56,047 nucleotides of DNA from a virus. The notes under the pieces were generated by a model. It was not told the DNA's origin. It saw only the letters and a list, made by a program, of their open reading frames with translations, and made no database searches. Below are positions 1 through 7,710 of the stretch, piece by piece. The position numbers and the translations under genes were made by a program. Position 1 is the first letter of the stretch; every line of letters begins with the position of its first letter. The stretch covers positions 1 to 56,047 of the IMG/VR virus record IMGVR_UViG_3300042888_001378. The stretch is one strand, 5' to 3'.

Positions 1-60
1 ACATAATGTTGCCAATATATACACTTTATATTTTTTTACAAATTCAATCACATTTTTCAT
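1..60 (-). CDS. N-terminus of an ORF leaving the window (hypothetical)
   Basis: An ATG at 60-58 opens a minus-strand frame with no stop to the window edge. It gives 20 codons beginning MKNVIEFVKKYKVYILATLC. The charged start followed by a hydrophobic run could be the beginning of a membrane segment, but the fragment is too short to identify. It lies about 57 bases downstream of the sigma-factor terminator hairpin, so it would be a separate transcription unit. In AT-rich DNA a 20-codon open frame can occur by chance, so the call is tentative. Confidence 0.4.
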   Translation of the reverse strand, partial: MKNVIEFVKKYKVYILATLC

Positions 61-117
61 AATTATTTTTTTAATAAATATAATAATTTTTTATTTTATA
101 GTAAATAGAAAAGATAA

Positions 118-138
118 TGGGGGACAAATTGTCCCCCA
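118..138 (-). terminator. Hairpin terminator after the sigma-factor gene
   Basis: A perfect inverted repeat, TGGGGGAC / AAATT loop / GTCCCCCA, lies 22 bases past the stop of the sigma-factor gene. It is a rare GC-rich island in an AT-rich background. On the minus strand it is followed by a T-rich stretch (TTATCTTTTCTATTT) rather than a clean T-run. It probably ends the transcript carrying the UVR-motif and sigma genes. Confidence 0.7.
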
Positions 139-160
139 GTAGTCATTAACTTTTTATGGT

Positions 161-958
161 TTATATATCAAAAATACCACCTAAATTATTTCTAACCTTT
201 CTTATCGAAGTTTCTTTTATTTGTCTAACTCTTTCTTTAGTTAAACCTACCTCCTCACCAATCATTTCTAATGTCATTGGTTCACCGTTGATCCCGAAGT
301 AACAATTAATTATTTCAATCTCTCTCTCACTTAAACCATTTAATGCCCTCTTCATTTCATTTTTTCTTAACATTTCTTCCTCATCCTCCATTTGATCAGG
401 ACGAGTAAATGTTTTATCTTCAACCAAAGTCAGTAACTCATCACCGTCCTCATTGATGGTAGTATTTAGTGAGGTACAAGATGGTATGTGTATTTGTTCT
501 ACCTCATCATCATACGGAGATCTTTGATTTTCTTTTTCAAAAATATCAGTTTCCTTTCTGATTTTAGATAATTTATTAATTACACTTCCAGGTAACCTTA
601 CCGTTCTAGAATTATCATTCAATGACTGCATTATAGATTGTTTAATCCACCATACTGCATATGTGTTAAATCTAAATCCTTTAGTGTGATCGAATTTTTT
701 TGCCGCAGTAATCAAACCATAATTACCTTCAGATATTAAATCTGCAACCGCCAACCCTTGATTCTGATACTCCTTAGCAATTTTAATGACAAATCTTAAA
801 TTGGCATTTACTAATTCGTCTAAGGCTTTCTTATCCCCATGCTGAATTTTTTTAGCCAACTCCACTTCTTTTTCTGCAGTAATCACTTCAGATTTCCTTA
901 CATCTCTCATGTAGAGGCTAATACAATCCTCATTTGGATTTAGATACTTGTTTGACAT
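161..958 (-). CDS. Phage-encoded primary-type sigma-70 factor
   Basis: This 265-residue protein has the full architecture of a group 1/2 sigma factor. Region 1.2 lies at about 11-40 and region 2 at about 50-120, including the core-binding and -10 recognition helices (ADLISEGNYGL, then FNTYAVWWIKQSI). Region 3 is shortened at about 120-190. A helix-turn-helix region 4 lies at about 203-257 (LEMIGEEVGLTKERVRQIK). It resembles the short RpoD proteins of Bacteroidetes in both length and sequence, unlike the minimal T4 gp55 late sigma. It should bind host RNA polymerase and redirect it to phage promoters. It is the last gene of a two-gene unit behind the promoter at 1491-1520 and is followed by a hairpin terminator. 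Family assignment is firm; which phage promoters it reads is unknown. Confidence 0.95.
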   Translation of the reverse strand: MSNKYLNPNEDCISLYMRDVRKSEVITAEKEVELAKKIQHGDKKALDELVNANLRFVIKIAKEYQNQGLAVADLISEGNYGLITAAKKFDHTKGFRFNTYAVWWIKQSIMQSLNDNSRTVRLPGSVINKLSKIRKETDIFEKENQRSPYDDEVEQIHIPSCTSLNTTINEDGDELLTLVEDKTFTRPDQMEDEEEMLRKNEMKRALNGLSEREIEIINCYFGINGEPMTLEMIGEEVGLTKERVRQIKETSIRKVRNNLGGIFDI

Positions 959-962
959 ATAT

Positions 963-1439
963 TTATTTTTGTTTTTTATTTATTAAGTCTCTTAATTTAG
1001 CCGCAGTTTCATAATCTTCATTCTCCAAAGCCTCATCAAGTAATTCCTCATCACTTTTAATTGGTATGTTTTCTATTTCATCAAATTTACCACTAAAAAT
1101 TTTATCTTTAACTTGTTTCAATGATTCCTCAATTATATTGTAGGGTACCTTACTATTATCTATATCCCCACCAAATAATGCCACCTGAAATTCTTTATTT
1201 GCAATACTAGCAGAATAGAATCCTAATGTCATTTCAAATATGATAAAAGAACGTTCATTCATCTTTAACAAATCTTCTAATTCTCCTATTGAAAATGCGG
1301 TTTGGAAAGTTGCTATAATTAAACCTTCACCACTAACAAAATTTACACTACTTTCAGATAATACAGTTAAATCTTCTTTAAGTCCTGAAACGTCTCCCAA
1401 CCCTATTAAACATACCTTTTTTAAAAATGTGCTCTCCAT
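963..1439 (-). CDS. Small protein with a C-terminal UVR motif
   Basis: This 158-residue protein is of unknown function. The last 30 residues (LLDEALENEDYETAAKLRD region) match the UVR motif, the short helical hairpin used for protein-protein contact in UvrB, UvrC, McsA and ClpC. The first 125 residues form an alpha/beta-like region with no family I recognise. The gene lies 4 bases upstream of the sigma factor and shares its promoter at 1491-1520, so it may modulate host polymerase, Clp proteases or repair proteins. That role is inferred from position and motif only. The exact octamer TATTTATA sits 10 bases before the ATG, as at several other genes here. Confidence 0.7.
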   Translation of the reverse strand: MESTFLKKVCLIGLGDVSGLKEDLTVLSESSVNFVSGEGLIIATFQTAFSIGELEDLLKMNERSFIIFEMTLGFYSASIANKEFQVALFGGDIDNSKVPYNIIEESLKQVKDKIFSGKFDEIENIPIKSDEELLDEALENEDYETAAKLRDLINKKQK

Positions 1440-1490
1440 ATTCTTTTATTATAAATACCCACAAAAATTGTTCTTTTTTTATTATAGTGA

Positions 1491-1520
1491 CAAAGATAGT
1501 AAAAATTAATTGATTTGCAA
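1491..1520 (-). promoter_or_regulatory. Bacteroidetes-type promoter for the UVR/sigma unit
   Basis: On the minus strand, TTG (1520-1518), a 19-base spacer and TATCTTTG (1498-1491) match the Bacteroidetes housekeeping promoter TTG-N17-23-TAnnTTTG exactly. The -33 box overlaps the 3' end of the gp46-like gene. The expected leader to the ATG at 1439 is roughly 45-50 bases. Confidence 0.75.
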
Positions 1521-3881
1521 AGAAGAAATGTCATTATTTTTCTCAACAGTAATAATTTTGTCTGCCCAATCTTGTACAATAGGGTTATGACTAATTAAAA
1601 ATATGATTTCGTACATCTTCTTAATCTTATCAAAAAATATCTTAACTTGATCCAAATTAATATTCGCAACTTTACCTAATACCTCATCAAATACTATTAC
1701 GTTTGGTTTTGGTAAGGTGGATATTCTACCTAAGACACTTCTCAATGCCAATGAAGCCAACGTAGTTTCTAAACCAGACCCTGTTCTAAGTTTTTTAATG
1801 ATGTCGTTCTTAATAAGTATAAAGTCTACTTCATTTTTATCGTTAATCTCTAATTGGATTTCAAAATCACAAACTTCATCCAATAATCTGTTAAGTTCAT
1901 GATTGATAATTGGTATAACTGAAGATAAAACTAATTTAGAAATTCCATTTTTACCAATCATTCTATTATACACTTCAAAAATTTTCAGTACCTCATCTTC
2001 TTTCTTAATCTGTTCAATCAAAGAATTGTTTTCATTTATTTTTTCTTCTTTATTCTTACTATCATTTTCTATAGTCTGTATGTTAGATTTAATAGTGTCT
2101 TTTTCTACATCTAATGTCTCAATTAACTGATTGTAACCTAAAATTTTACTTTCTAACTTTCTATTTTCCTCAATAAAATCTGAATTTCTTTCATAGTCTT
2201 TAAGTAAAGATGTTTTTTCTCTATAATCAACTCTCATTCTGTCGATGTCTATTTCAGTTTTATCTTTAGAAAGACTTAATTTATCGTATGAATCAGAGTT
2301 CTTTTTTTCCTCACTAATTTTAGTTAGTTTGTCACAAATCTTATCTATTTTTGTGACAATACCCTTCAGTTCCTTTTCCTTAACTTTTAAAAGTTTTTCA
2401 TTATCCTTTATTTCTGAACTATGATCAACCTCGTCTAACGCTCTTTTACATGTGGGACAGATTTCCCCCTCCTTCAAATCCTTAATTAATTTTTCTATTG
2501 ATTTAATTGAGGATTCAATACCATTTTTTTCTACCAGTAAGTTTTTCTCTTCTGTACGATACTCTTCATGTGTATCTTCATCGTATGAAAATTTAGGTAT
2601 AACTTTTATTTGTTCATTAATACCATCTAATGTTTCTTTAAGTGTTACTCCCCTTTTAGTTAAAGAGTCAATCTCTTTTTTTAACGTATCAGGATTTACT
2701 TTTTTAATCTCATCATCAATACTATATCTCTTTCCTAATAAGTCTTCTTTCTTATCCTTAGCCGTCTTTATTTTTCCTAAAACCTCATTTAATTTTGTAT
2801 CGTTTTCTTTATTTGCAATTCTATTATCACTAATATTTCTTTTATATTCTTCAATATCTAATTCTAACTGTTTGGTGTTAAATAGGTTCGATTTCATTTT
2901 ACTTTTAAATTCTGACATCAACCCTTTGTTTATATCCTCCTTCTTTTCTATAATTTCTAAACCAATAAATTTAGTTAACAACCTACCCCTTTGTGTAGGT
3001 TTAGTTTCCATTAAATCTTCTAAATTTTTTGAGGTAGCAACTATGGTTAACATGAAATCATCGTAAGAACCTATAGTATCTTCAATTAACTTATCAGTCT
3101 CTCTTCTTTGTTCACCTTCTAAATTTTCTTTAGTACCATCAGATAAAATCCGATAAAACTCTAATGATGTGGAAATTTTATATTCACCATTTTTAGATAA
3201 CTTTCTATTAAGTGTTCTCTCAATAATATACTCATCACCATCGATTTCTATATGTCCCCCAACTAAAACATCGTCCTTGTTAGAAAACGTATTAAACACT
3301 TCTGAGTTAACTTCGGTTTTAGTTGTCTTACCAAAAAATAAGAATAGTAATGAATCGATAGTAAAAATAGTTTTACCTCCTTGATTTGCAGGAATAGAAT
3401 TTACAACTGTTAACCCATCTAAATTTTTATACTCAATCTCATTATTATCTCCAAAAGAAAGAAAATTATTTAACCACAATTTCTTAATACTCCATCTTCG
3501 ATATCTAATGTCTTCTTCTTCATTATTAATAAGAATTTCGTTAATCTTATCATCTAACCTACAAAGTCTTTCGTAATCAACCGTAACCTCATTTAACTTT
3601 AACCATTCAACAAACAACCCCCTCTGATAGGCAGTGTCCATAATGTTATCTATCAAACCCTCAGTAATGTCTATAACTTTTCCCGCACTATTTTTAAGTA
3701 TTGGGATGAAGTTTATCTTAATAGAAGATTTGTGTACACTATATTTTTCTGAAAAATACGTTTTAACCTTATTTACTGTTTCTATAGTTCTATTTTCAGG
3801 GTAATCTTGCCAATCAACTCTTATCTGCGCCTTTTCTGGTACATCAACCAATTTTGTTCTTTTTACTACTGTCTTTTCCAT
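1506..3881 (-). CDS. 46: gp46/SbcC-like recombination nuclease ATPase subunit
   Basis: This 791-residue SMC-like ATPase forms the Mre11-Rad50-type complex with the gp47-like nuclease encoded just upstream. The complex processes DNA ends for recombination-dependent replication. A degenerate Walker A (PANQGGKT) is at about 164-171, a zinc hook CPTCKR near 474 lies between two long coiled coils, the ABC signature region (GSGLETTLASLA) is near 697, and a Walker B/D-loop (VIVFDEVLGKV) is near 727. It is longer than T4 gp46 (about 560 residues), partly because about 130 residues precede the ATPase head. That extension is unrecognised. Its start lies three bases after the stop of the coiled-coil gene, so it is in the same operon. 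Assignment is firm. Confidence 0.95.
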   Translation of the reverse strand: MEKTVVKRTKLVDVPEKAQIRVDWQDYPENRTIETVNKVKTYFSEKYSVHKSSIKINFIPILKNSAGKVIDITEGLIDNIMDTAYQRGLFVEWLKLNEVTVDYERLCRLDDKINEILINNEEEDIRYRRWSIKKLWLNNFLSFGDNNEIEYKNLDGLTVVNSIPANQGGKTIFTIDSLLFLFFGKTTKTEVNSEVFNTFSNKDDVLVGGHIEIDGDEYIIERTLNRKLSKNGEYKISTSLEFYRILSDGTKENLEGEQRRETDKLIEDTIGSYDDFMLTIVATSKNLEDLMETKPTQRGRLLTKFIGLEIIEKKEDINKGLMSEFKSKMKSNLFNTKQLELDIEEYKRNISDNRIANKENDTKLNEVLGKIKTAKDKKEDLLGKRYSIDDEIKKVNPDTLKKEIDSLTKRGVTLKETLDGINEQIKVIPKFSYDEDTHEEYRTEEKNLLVEKNGIESSIKSIEKLIKDLKEGEICPTCKRALDEVDHSSEIKDNEKLLKVKEKELKGIVTKIDKICDKLTKISEEKKNSDSYDKLSLSKDKTEIDIDRMRVDYREKTSLLKDYERNSDFIEENRKLESKILGYNQLIETLDVEKDTIKSNIQTIENDSKNKEEKINENNSLIEQIKKEDEVLKIFEVYNRMIGKNGISKLVLSSVIPIINHELNRLLDEVCDFEIQLEINDKNEVDFILIKNDIIKKLRTGSGLETTLASLALRSVLGRISTLPKPNVIVFDEVLGKVANINLDQVKIFFDKIKKMYEIIFLISHNPIVQDWADKIITVEKNNDISSLQIN

Positions 3882-3884
3882 ATA

Positions 3885-4436
3885 TTATTTTTTTAAAATA
3901 TTTGATCCAAACCAACCACCTCTTTTTTCATCACCATATATATCAGTTTCTTTTTTAGTTTTTTTCTTTTCAGATTCTAATTCTGATTTAAGTTTTTCCA
4001 ATTCAATATCCTTTAAAGATAACTTATCTTGGAAAATATTTTCCATTTCTATTACTTTAGTGGAAAATTTTTGTAACTCAGACTCATTTTCTATTAGTTT
4101 AGTGGAAAATATTTTCTTTTCCTCTTCCAACTGAGTTAGTTTATTACTCAATTCGGTAATCTGTATATCATCAGTTATTATAACTTCTTTTTCAATAATC
4201 TTTTCAACGGGTACTTCCCTAATTACTTCAATAATCTTTTCAACAGGTATTTCTTTAATTACCTCAACGATTTTTTCTACTTCCTTAACTTCGGTAGACC
4301 CTAAAGGTGTTGAACCAAATTTTTCAACTGTATACCCTTGACGAACCATTTTAATTATGAATTCATCTATATTGGATATATCATTTAATCGACAATATTC
4401 CCATATTTCATCTTTTAAATTTTTAGGTATTTCCAT
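3885..4436 (-). CDS. Coiled-coil protein with tandem 12-residue repeats, between gp47 and gp46
   Basis: This 183-residue protein is not a recognised family. Residues 1-40 look helical and could be a small folded domain. About 58-92 is a 12-residue repeat (VEKIIEVIREVP-like, just under three copies), followed by a heptad-rich coiled coil to about 165 and a basic, glycine-containing tail. Its ATG overlaps the gp47-like stop by one base (TAATG), which implies translational coupling. Its placement between the two subunits of an Mre11-Rad50-type nuclease suggests an accessory or scaffold for that complex, which is an inference. T4 also has small genes between 46 and 47, but I see no clear similarity to them. 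Confidence 0.7.
   Translation of the reverse strand: MEIPKNLKDEIWEYCRLNDISNIDEFIIKMVRQGYTVEKFGSTPLGSTEVKEVEKIVEVIKEIPVEKIIEVIREVPVEKIIEKEVIITDDIQITELSNKLTQLEEEKKIFSTKLIENESELQKFSTKVIEMENIFQDKLSLKDIELEKLKSELESEKKKTKKETDIYGDEKRGGWFGSNILKK
4192..4290. repeat. 36-bp tandem repeat within the coiled-coil gene
   Basis: Units start at 4192, 4228 and 4264 with the shared core TCAATAATCTTTTCAAC. The first two are nearly identical and the third is partial and diverged. The period is exactly 12 codons, so the repeat is maintained in frame. Confidence 0.8.
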
Positions 4437-5257
4437 TATGAATTTGTTAGGTATTCTCTTTCATTGTCAATATCATCCAATGAATTTATTTTAAATACAT
4501 AGTACCCATAATCAGTTTTTATGTCGTGTTCAGTATAGTCTAAATGTTCCACATCCCACACAAGGTATCCGTGACCGCTCACTCTTTCACCAAAATCTTG
4601 TTGTATTAAACTACCACAATATGTGATATTAGTACCCTTCCTCACAAAATTTTGTCTGTGATGAATGTCTCCCATTAATACGGCATCACAACCATCGAAC
4701 TGTTCTAATTCAGAATGATCTTCAAATTCAAACCCTATAGAGGTGATTGCCCCATTAACAGGTGCGTGAAATAATCCAATATATTTTTTATCCTTACCAT
4801 ATAGTTTTTTAGCCTCTTTAATATTCGGTCTCACATTTTCTTCAAAAATAGAATAAACACACCATACAATATTATCATCTAAATAACACTTACTTTCTTT
4901 AAAGTATGAAACATTTTCACTGAATGTTCTTTTTTCAATAACAGGTGTTAGTGAATCCACTCTTTCTTTATTATTCTCTAATAAATCGTGATTACCTGCA
5001 ATTACTATAACAGGACAAAGTTTTGTGCATTCATCTAAAAACCAAGTTACTAAAACAGATAACTCATTAGAAATCGTAATTTTTTGATGTACAATGTCCC
5101 CCGCAATTACAATTCTAACCTCATTGTGAATTAAATTATTATCTTCAATGTATTTAGATACCTCCTCTAAAAATTTTTGACAGACTAACTCTGACTCATC
5201 TAATCTTTTAAACGTCCTAAAGTGTAAGTCCGCAATATGGAATAACTTTTTTACCAT
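4436..5257 (-). CDS. 47: gp47/SbcD-like recombination nuclease subunit
   Basis: This 273-residue calcineurin-type metallophosphoesterase is the nuclease partner of the gp46-like ATPase. The metal-binding motifs occur in order: DLH near residue 10, AGDIVH near 52, AGNHD near 91, a histidine in LFHAPVNG near 161 and GDIHHR near 193. It is shorter than T4 gp47 (about 340 residues) and lacks an obvious long C-terminal capping region. It is the first gene of a tightly coupled three-gene operon. The -7 box of the promoter at 5262-5292 ends only four bases before the ATG, so the transcript may be leaderless. Assignment is firm. Confidence 0.93.
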   Translation of the reverse strand: MVKKLFHIADLHFRTFKRLDESELVCQKFLEEVSKYIEDNNLIHNEVRIVIAGDIVHQKITISNELSVLVTWFLDECTKLCPVIVIAGNHDLLENNKERVDSLTPVIEKRTFSENVSYFKESKCYLDDNIVWCVYSIFEENVRPNIKEAKKLYGKDKKYIGLFHAPVNGAITSIGFEFEDHSELEQFDGCDAVLMGDIHHRQNFVRKGTNITYCGSLIQQDFGERVSGHGYLVWDVEHLDYTEHDIKTDYGYYVFKINSLDDIDNEREYLTNS

Positions 5258-5261
5258 TTTA

Positions 5262-5292
5262 CAAATATAATATATTTTTTTTATTATTACAA
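5262..5292 (-). promoter_or_regulatory. Bacteroidetes-type promoter for the gp47/gp46 operon
   Basis: TTG (5292-5290), a 20-base spacer and TATATTTG (5269-5262) are present on the minus strand. Only TAAA separates the -7 box from the gp47 ATG, which leaves essentially no room for a 5' leader. Confidence 0.75.
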
Positions 5293-5296
5293 ATAA

Positions 5297-6208
5297 TTAA
5301 TCGAGTGATGTTTTGTTAGTTTTTAACACTTCGAACATATTATCTACATGATGTGAAAAATCATCACAGTTAATTATTTTATAGTTATCATTTTCTTCAT
5401 TGAACCACACTAAGTGACAACTACCCAATTTTAGGTTAGTGTTCCTTTCAATAATTTTTTTATAGATTGATAATTGGAGTGAGTATGTGTTAAATTCACA
5501 CTCATCTAACATCCAAAGACAGTCTTTCATTTTATTTCCGAAGTCGTTCTTCATCCTAAGAGTGGTATTTGTTTTCCAATCCCATATCTGTAAACACTGA
5601 TGCCTTTCATTCCAAAATAACTGATCAACCATTCCGCATAATAACAATTCACTATCCCCAATCACTAACTCAGACTTAACAGGTATTAATTTACCCTTTA
5701 CTACGGTATCCTCATAGAAATTATGGAAGTGTCCCTTCATAACTTCGAAGGTGTCTTTAATTTCATCAAATTTTAAACCTTCGGGACTAAACTGAGGGTA
5801 AGGTTTTATTTTATTACTCAAATAGTTTTCAATGTAGTCATGTAGTGTAGAACCCTCATAAGTTGCATGATGATTTTTGTATTTCCATAGTTTATCTATA
5901 TCTGATTCGGTAACCCATTCAGATTCAGGTTTTGGTTTTGAGTAATCTGGTCTACCATAAGGATCATCTTCCATTGGAAAGAAGTTTTGTTTATGGGCGT
6001 ATTTATCTGCCATACTTTTGGCTTCATATATATGACCCTGTCTCTCCGCCCATTTATCTACCTTACCTACATTATCTTCAAAATGATGTTCAAATTTACC
6101 GATAAACCCAGTACAGGATAGTGTTTGAACCCCATCTATGTAATATTTATGGGGTTCATCGTAGTATTTTATATGGTTAAATTTTGATAGTTCCTTAATT
6201 ATATCCAT
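5297..6208 (-). CDS. PD-(D/E)XK nuclease, RecB/Cas4-like
   Basis: I place the start at the ATG at 6208 (303 residues). A longer frame would need a TTG at 6232 and would run into the promoter-like region. The catalytic pattern of RecB/Cas4-type PD-(D/E)XK nucleases is visible: GSTLHDYIE at about 119-127, Glu180, Asp195 in GMVDQ, Asp210-x-Lys212 (WDWKT) and the QxxxY helix at 245-249 (LQLSIY). No iron-sulfur cysteine set is apparent. In this position, just upstream of the gp47/gp46 operon, it probably acts in phage DNA recombination or end processing. Superfamily is well supported; exact role is unknown. Confidence 0.85.
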   Translation of the reverse strand: MDIIKELSKFNHIKYYDEPHKYYIDGVQTLSCTGFIGKFEHHFEDNVGKVDKWAERQGHIYEAKSMADKYAHKQNFFPMEDDPYGRPDYSKPKPESEWVTESDIDKLWKYKNHHATYEGSTLHDYIENYLSNKIKPYPQFSPEGLKFDEIKDTFEVMKGHFHNFYEDTVVKGKLIPVKSELVIGDSELLLCGMVDQLFWNERHQCLQIWDWKTNTTLRMKNDFGNKMKDCLWMLDECEFNTYSLQLSIYKKIIERNTNLKLGSCHLVWFNEENDNYKIINCDDFSHHVDNMFEVLKTNKTSLD

Positions 6209-6263
6209 TAGCACAATATTTATTATTAACAATTATACTGAAATTTAATTAGAAAGACAAATT
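6209..6263. promoter_or_regulatory. Divergent intergenic promoter region
   Basis: These 55 bases separate the minus-strand nuclease gene from the plus-strand accessory pair. On the minus strand, TTG (6260-6258), a 20-base spacer and TATAATTG (6237-6230) match the Bacteroidetes promoter with one mismatch in the -7 box. I find no matching promoter for the plus-strand pair, although transcription must be divergent here. Confidence 0.5.
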
Positions 6264-6713
6264 ATGACTCATTTAACAGACAATTATTTAAAAAAAATAT
6301 TTAAGATAATCTATAACTATATAGTAGGATCAGACCCAAATTTCGATATCTCCGATTTATTTGATGATTCAAATGTATATGAAGACATTTATATGTTCAT
6401 ACAAGATAAATTGTCTCATACTGACTCAGATGAGGTTGACTTCATTTACGCTAGTTTTAGTCGTAATTGGGAAATGTATGGTAGTTCATTTCCTGAAATA
6501 TACGGTGAGGTTATTAAACCTGAATTAAAAATGTATGAGGGTGTTAGAAATTACGGGGCTACTGTAGTATACAATGAATATTATCACCATAACACATACT
6601 TACCAGTAATGTTAGAATATATGATAAATGAATATCAAATAGATGAGGATAACGTAGAGACAGATATTCGAGACACTTGGGATCACCAAATAAATATAAA
6701 CGAAAAGAAGTAA
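6264..6713 (+). CDS. Hypothetical acidic protein
   Basis: This 149-residue protein is rich in Asp, Glu, Tyr and Asn, with no transmembrane segment, signal peptide or recognised domain. The middle (about 95-120) is tyrosine- and histidine-rich (NEYYHHNTY). It is the first of two plus-strand genes inserted among minus-strand genes, five bases before the ParB-like gene, so the two are probably co-transcribed. No function can be assigned. Confidence 0.65.
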   Translation: MTHLTDNYLKKIFKIIYNYIVGSDPNFDISDLFDDSNVYEDIYMFIQDKLSHTDSDEVDFIYASFSRNWEMYGSSFPEIYGEVIKPELKMYEGVRNYGATVVYNEYYHHNTYLPVMLEYMINEYQIDEDNVETDIRDTWDHQININEKK

Positions 6714-6718
6714 TAGTT

Positions 6719-7297
6719 ATGAAATTCTCAGATATATTAAAAGAAGGTATTCCCATTTATAAAGAATACGAACCATCAACCAACAAAAAAATGTATGATA
6801 GGTTGAAAAAGTACTATGGTAGTACACCAGAATATGTTTTAAAAGATATATTTTTTAATAATATTGCAGTTAACTCTATGGAAGACATCAACAAAAATTA
6901 TTATGGTGACCCTATTTTATTTTTAGCAAGATTTGATGGTGGTTATTGGGATAGATTTCTAAAAGGTCCTTGGAAATTAGAAGTACTTAATGTTAATCCC
7001 GAAGACTTTGACAATAGTACTGTTAATGCCTTTATAGAAAGGGACTTTGGTAATGTTGACGCTTATTTAGTACCTAACGATGAAGAAAGGATGCAAACTC
7101 AAAAAAGAATGGCTTCGTCTACTGGTATGAATGAACCAATAATTGTAGAAAGAAATCGCACAGGTAAATACGAATTAATTGAGGGTTGGCACAGAGCAAT
7201 GTCAATACTATTATTAGGTAATAACGGTGAGGATTTAAAAAATTGGAATAGAGTAAAGATAAGAGCCTTTGTAAGAGACCCTTATCAACAAATGTAA
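6719..7297 (+). CDS. ParB/sulfiredoxin-fold-like protein
   Basis: I start at the ATG at 6719 (192 residues). An upstream TTG frame would overlap the preceding gene. Residues about 138-165 (IIVER...YELIEGWHRAMSIL) resemble the core strand-turn-helix of the ParB/sulfiredoxin-like fold, whose usual form is a strand followed by ELIDGHHR. No HTH domain follows, so a partitioning role is unlikely. Stand-alone ParB-like folds in phages include ATPases and DNA-nicking enzymes, but I cannot choose among these. The N-terminus (MKFSDILKEG) resembles the short N-terminal tags of T4 internal head proteins. The stop codon abuts the stop of the convergent receiver-protein gene with no gap. Confidence 0.6.
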   Translation: MKFSDILKEGIPIYKEYEPSTNKKMYDRLKKYYGSTPEYVLKDIFFNNIAVNSMEDINKNYYGDPILFLARFDGGYWDRFLKGPWKLEVLNVNPEDFDNSTVNAFIERDFGNVDAYLVPNDEERMQTQKRMASSTGMNEPIIVERNRTGKYELIEGWHRAMSILLLGNNGEDLKNWNRVKIRAFVRDPYQQM

Positions 7298-7705
7298 TTA
7301 AACAGTGTGTTCTATCTGAACTCTCACACAATTTTGTGGTAATCTATTTATATGTCTGTAGTTATTAATGTAACCCATCATATTAGCACTACCTATTGCA
7401 TTAGCAGAGTGGATAACTACTTCGACAACAGTTTTTCCGTCCAACCATTGTTCTACTAACCATTTAGTACAATCCATACCAGTTTTTTCTGTAATGTTAT
7501 CATAATTTAATTCGTAATTATAATAAACATTTTTATGCCATTCATTCATCGCACTATCTCCCAAATCATGATCTAACGAAATAAGTTCGATGTTATCTAA
7601 ACCGATTTCTTCTACTTTTTTCACAAACTCATCATAATTTCGAACTACAACCCAATCGCCCTGTATTGGTGTTCTTACATCATCCAAATAGATTTTACTT
7701 TTCAT
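7298..7705 (-). CDS. Cyclic-phosphate-processing receiver-domain (cREC) protein
   Basis: This 135-residue stand-alone protein matches the cyclic-phosphate-processing receiver family. An LDD motif is at 7-9, a strand ending LISLDHDLGD at about 41-50, and a VIHSANAIGSANMM segment near 96-109. Members are degenerate two-component receiver folds linked in comparative genomics to RNA repair and cyclic-phosphate handling. The gene follows the primase gene by five bases and probably shares its promoter at 8670-8699. Its substrate here is unknown; a role in tRNA or RNA repair during infection is inference. Confidence 0.8.
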   Translation of the reverse strand: MKSKIYLDDVRTPIQGDWVVVRNYDEFVKKVEEIGLDNIELISLDHDLGDSAMNEWHKNVYYNYELNYDNITEKTGMDCTKWLVEQWLDGKTVVEVVIHSANAIGSANMMGYINNYRHINRLPQNCVRVQIEHTV

Positions 7706-7710
7706 ATTTA

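Noticed and set aside
2452-3066. Long plus-strand open frame (204 codons) antisense to the gp46-like gene
   Set aside because: It is a shadow of an AT-rich coding region. The product is Ser/Phe/Leu-rich without a fold, while the opposite strand encodes a clear Rad50-type ATPase.
4192-4290. CRISPR-like or iteron array at the 36-bp repeats
   Set aside because: The units are contiguous without spacers, in frame with a 12-residue protein repeat and inside a coding region.
6719-7297. Plasmid-type ParB partition protein
   Set aside because: There is no HTH domain, no ParA partner and no parS-like repeats. Only the core fold segment is similar.
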